DNA from: Litorivita pollutaquae
GTDB lineage: Bacteria > Pseudomonadota > Alphaproteobacteria > Rhodobacterales > Rhodobacteraceae
Direction: 5' to 3'
Length of the DNA stretch: 64,000 nucleotides
Assembly (NCBI RefSeq): GCF_003205515.1
Contig: NZ_KZ826482.1
Span: 124,001 to 188,000 of the forward strand
In this document: in pieces, positions 63,154 through 64,000 of the stretch
Layout of the letters: the number at the start of each line of letters is the position of its first letter
How positions within the stretch are numbered: position 1 is the stretch's first letter
Translations under genes and position numbers: made by a program
Notes under the pieces: generated by a model
The model's database searches: none
What the model was told of the DNA's origin: nothing
The model's input: only the letters and a program-made list of their open reading frames with translations

Positions 63154-64000
63154 TTAGCCTTTGGCGGCTTTTGCGACCTCGGCGGCGAAGTCTTCTTTTT
63201 CAACTTCAATGCCTTCGCCCACTTCCAGACGCACAAAACCGGTGATCTCGACGCCTGCTTCTTTGGCAGCCGCTTCAACCGTCAGGTCAGGGTTCACCAC
63301 AAAAGCTTGACCGAACAAGGTGATTTCGCCGAGGAATTTCTTCATCCGGCCCACAATCATTTTCTCGATCACGGCTTCGGGCTTGCCGCTTTCGCGTGCA
63401 ATGTCCATTTGCACGGACTTCTCTTTTTCGACAACCGCCGGATCCAAATCCGCTTCGCTGAGCGAGGCAGGGTTCGCTGCCGCGATGTGCATGGCAACCT
63501 GACGCCCGAAGGCTTCGTTGTCGCCTTTAAGCGCGACCAAAACGCCGATTTTGCCCATGCCGTCGGCAACCGCGTTATGCACATAGGACACAACCTGTTC
63601 GCCTTCGATCGCCGCCATACGGCGCACCGACATGTTTTCGCCAATGGTGGCGATTTTGTCTGTGATGATGGTTTCAACGGTCTTGCCGTCGATTTCGGCG
63701 GCTTTGAGCGCCTCAACATCGGACACATTTTGCGCCGCGGCAGCGATGGATGCGACCATGGCCTGGAATTCGGCGTTCTTGCCGACAAAATCGGTTTCCG
63801 AGTTCACTTCAACAGCAACGCCTTTGTTGCCGTTGACCGACACGGCAACGAGACCTTCGGCAGCCGTGCGGCCGGATTTTTTCGCCGCTTTCGCCAGACC
63901 CTTGGTACGCAGCCAATCGATTGCGGCTTCCATGTCGCCATCGGTTTCGGTCAGCGCTTTTTTCGCGTCCATCATGCCCGCGCCGGATGTGTCGCGCAGT
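63154..64000 (-). CDS. tsf: Elongation factor Ts (start outside the window)
   Basis: Nucleotide-exchange factor for EF-Tu. The frame is open to the right edge; the visible part begins [16 protein letters not shown], the conserved UBA-like N-terminus, so only about ten residues are missing. The core domain has [12 protein letters not shown], and the HIAAANP segment, and the C-terminal module is present. The ATG at 63975 lies inside the conserved N-terminus and is not the start. rpsB is expected just outside the window. Confidence 0.96.
   Translation of the reverse strand, partial: LRDTSGAGMMDAKKALTETDGDMEAAIDWLRTKGLAKAAKKSGRTAAEGLVAVSVNGNKGVAVEVNSETDFVGKNAEFQAMVASIAAAAQNVSDVEALKAAEIDGKTVETIITDKIATIGENMSVRRMAAIEGEQVVSYVHNAVADGMGKIGVLVALKGDNEAFGRQVAMHIAAANPASLSEADLDPAVVEKEKSVQMDIARESGKPEAVIEKMIVGRMKKFLGEITLFGQAFVVNPDLTVEAAAKEAGVEITGFVRLEVGEGIEVEKEDFAAEVAKAAKG

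Overview
The window is chromosomal DNA of an alphaproteobacterium, most likely a marine Rhodobacteraceae (Roseobacter-group) species. The evidence is the gene content and arrangement: obgE-proB-proA, chpT, ornithine-lipid genes olsB-olsA, an iscR-led suf operon with an Irr-type operator, TRAP and Liv transport operons, an invasion-locus-B protein, class II DAHP synthase, and a GC-rich, densely packed layout with many ATGA/GTGA overlaps. I could not place it to genus. There are no rRNA genes, CRISPR arrays, recognisable insertion sequences or prophage genes; one tRNA (Arg, CCG anticodon) is present.

Layout. 1-3.4 kb: end of obgE, then proB and proA. 3.4-6.0 kb: chpT divergent from a small DUF3553 gene, then olsB-olsA. 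6.0-10.3 kb: a ThiE-like protein that has lost its catalytic residues, a TrmJ-type tRNA methyltransferase, heme A synthase and an M32 carboxypeptidase. 10.3-15.3 kb: a strongly structured convergent gap, then gyrA, a SYLF lipoprotein and hemB on the minus strand. 15.4-21 kb: a small membrane protein, mfd, and a three-gene minus-strand block (HD hydrolase, small helical protein, alpha/beta hydrolase). 21.0-29.7 kb: the suf operon for Fe-S cluster assembly, with extra genes inside it. 29.7-31.6 kb: a TetR regulator, tRNA-Arg and gene-poor flanks. 31.6-34.5 kb: a TRAP transporter.

35.2-43.4 kb is mainly cell envelope: a MepK-like murein hydrolase divergent from an L,D-transpeptidase, lpxD followed by an acyl carrier protein and a ketoacyl-ACP synthase, ialB, and a HerA-like ATPase. 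A candidate small RNA carrying two CCUCC motifs lies between ialB and the ATPase gene. 43.4-49.7 kb: livKGFHM and a GlxA/AraC regulator. 49.9-56 kb: DAHP synthase, a PAS protein, yicC-gmk-gamma-carbonic anhydrase and a soluble PhoR-like kinase. 55.7-60.3 kb: a LysR regulator divergent from glutaryl-CoA dehydrogenase and a fused 2-oxoacid dehydrogenase E1. 60.5-64 kb: glycerate kinase, a LuxR protein without a neighbouring luxI, and the EF-Ts gene, which runs off the right edge.

Most genes are ordinary housekeeping. The parts most worth a second look are the suf operon (an IscR with one cysteine, a near-perfect Irr box, two desulfurases, embedded accessory genes), the candidate anti-Shine-Dalgarno RNA near 41.65 kb, the structured gap downstream of gyrA, the degenerate ThiE, the LuxR solo, and the gcdH-E1 pair. 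I did not find a system I could defend as wholly new.
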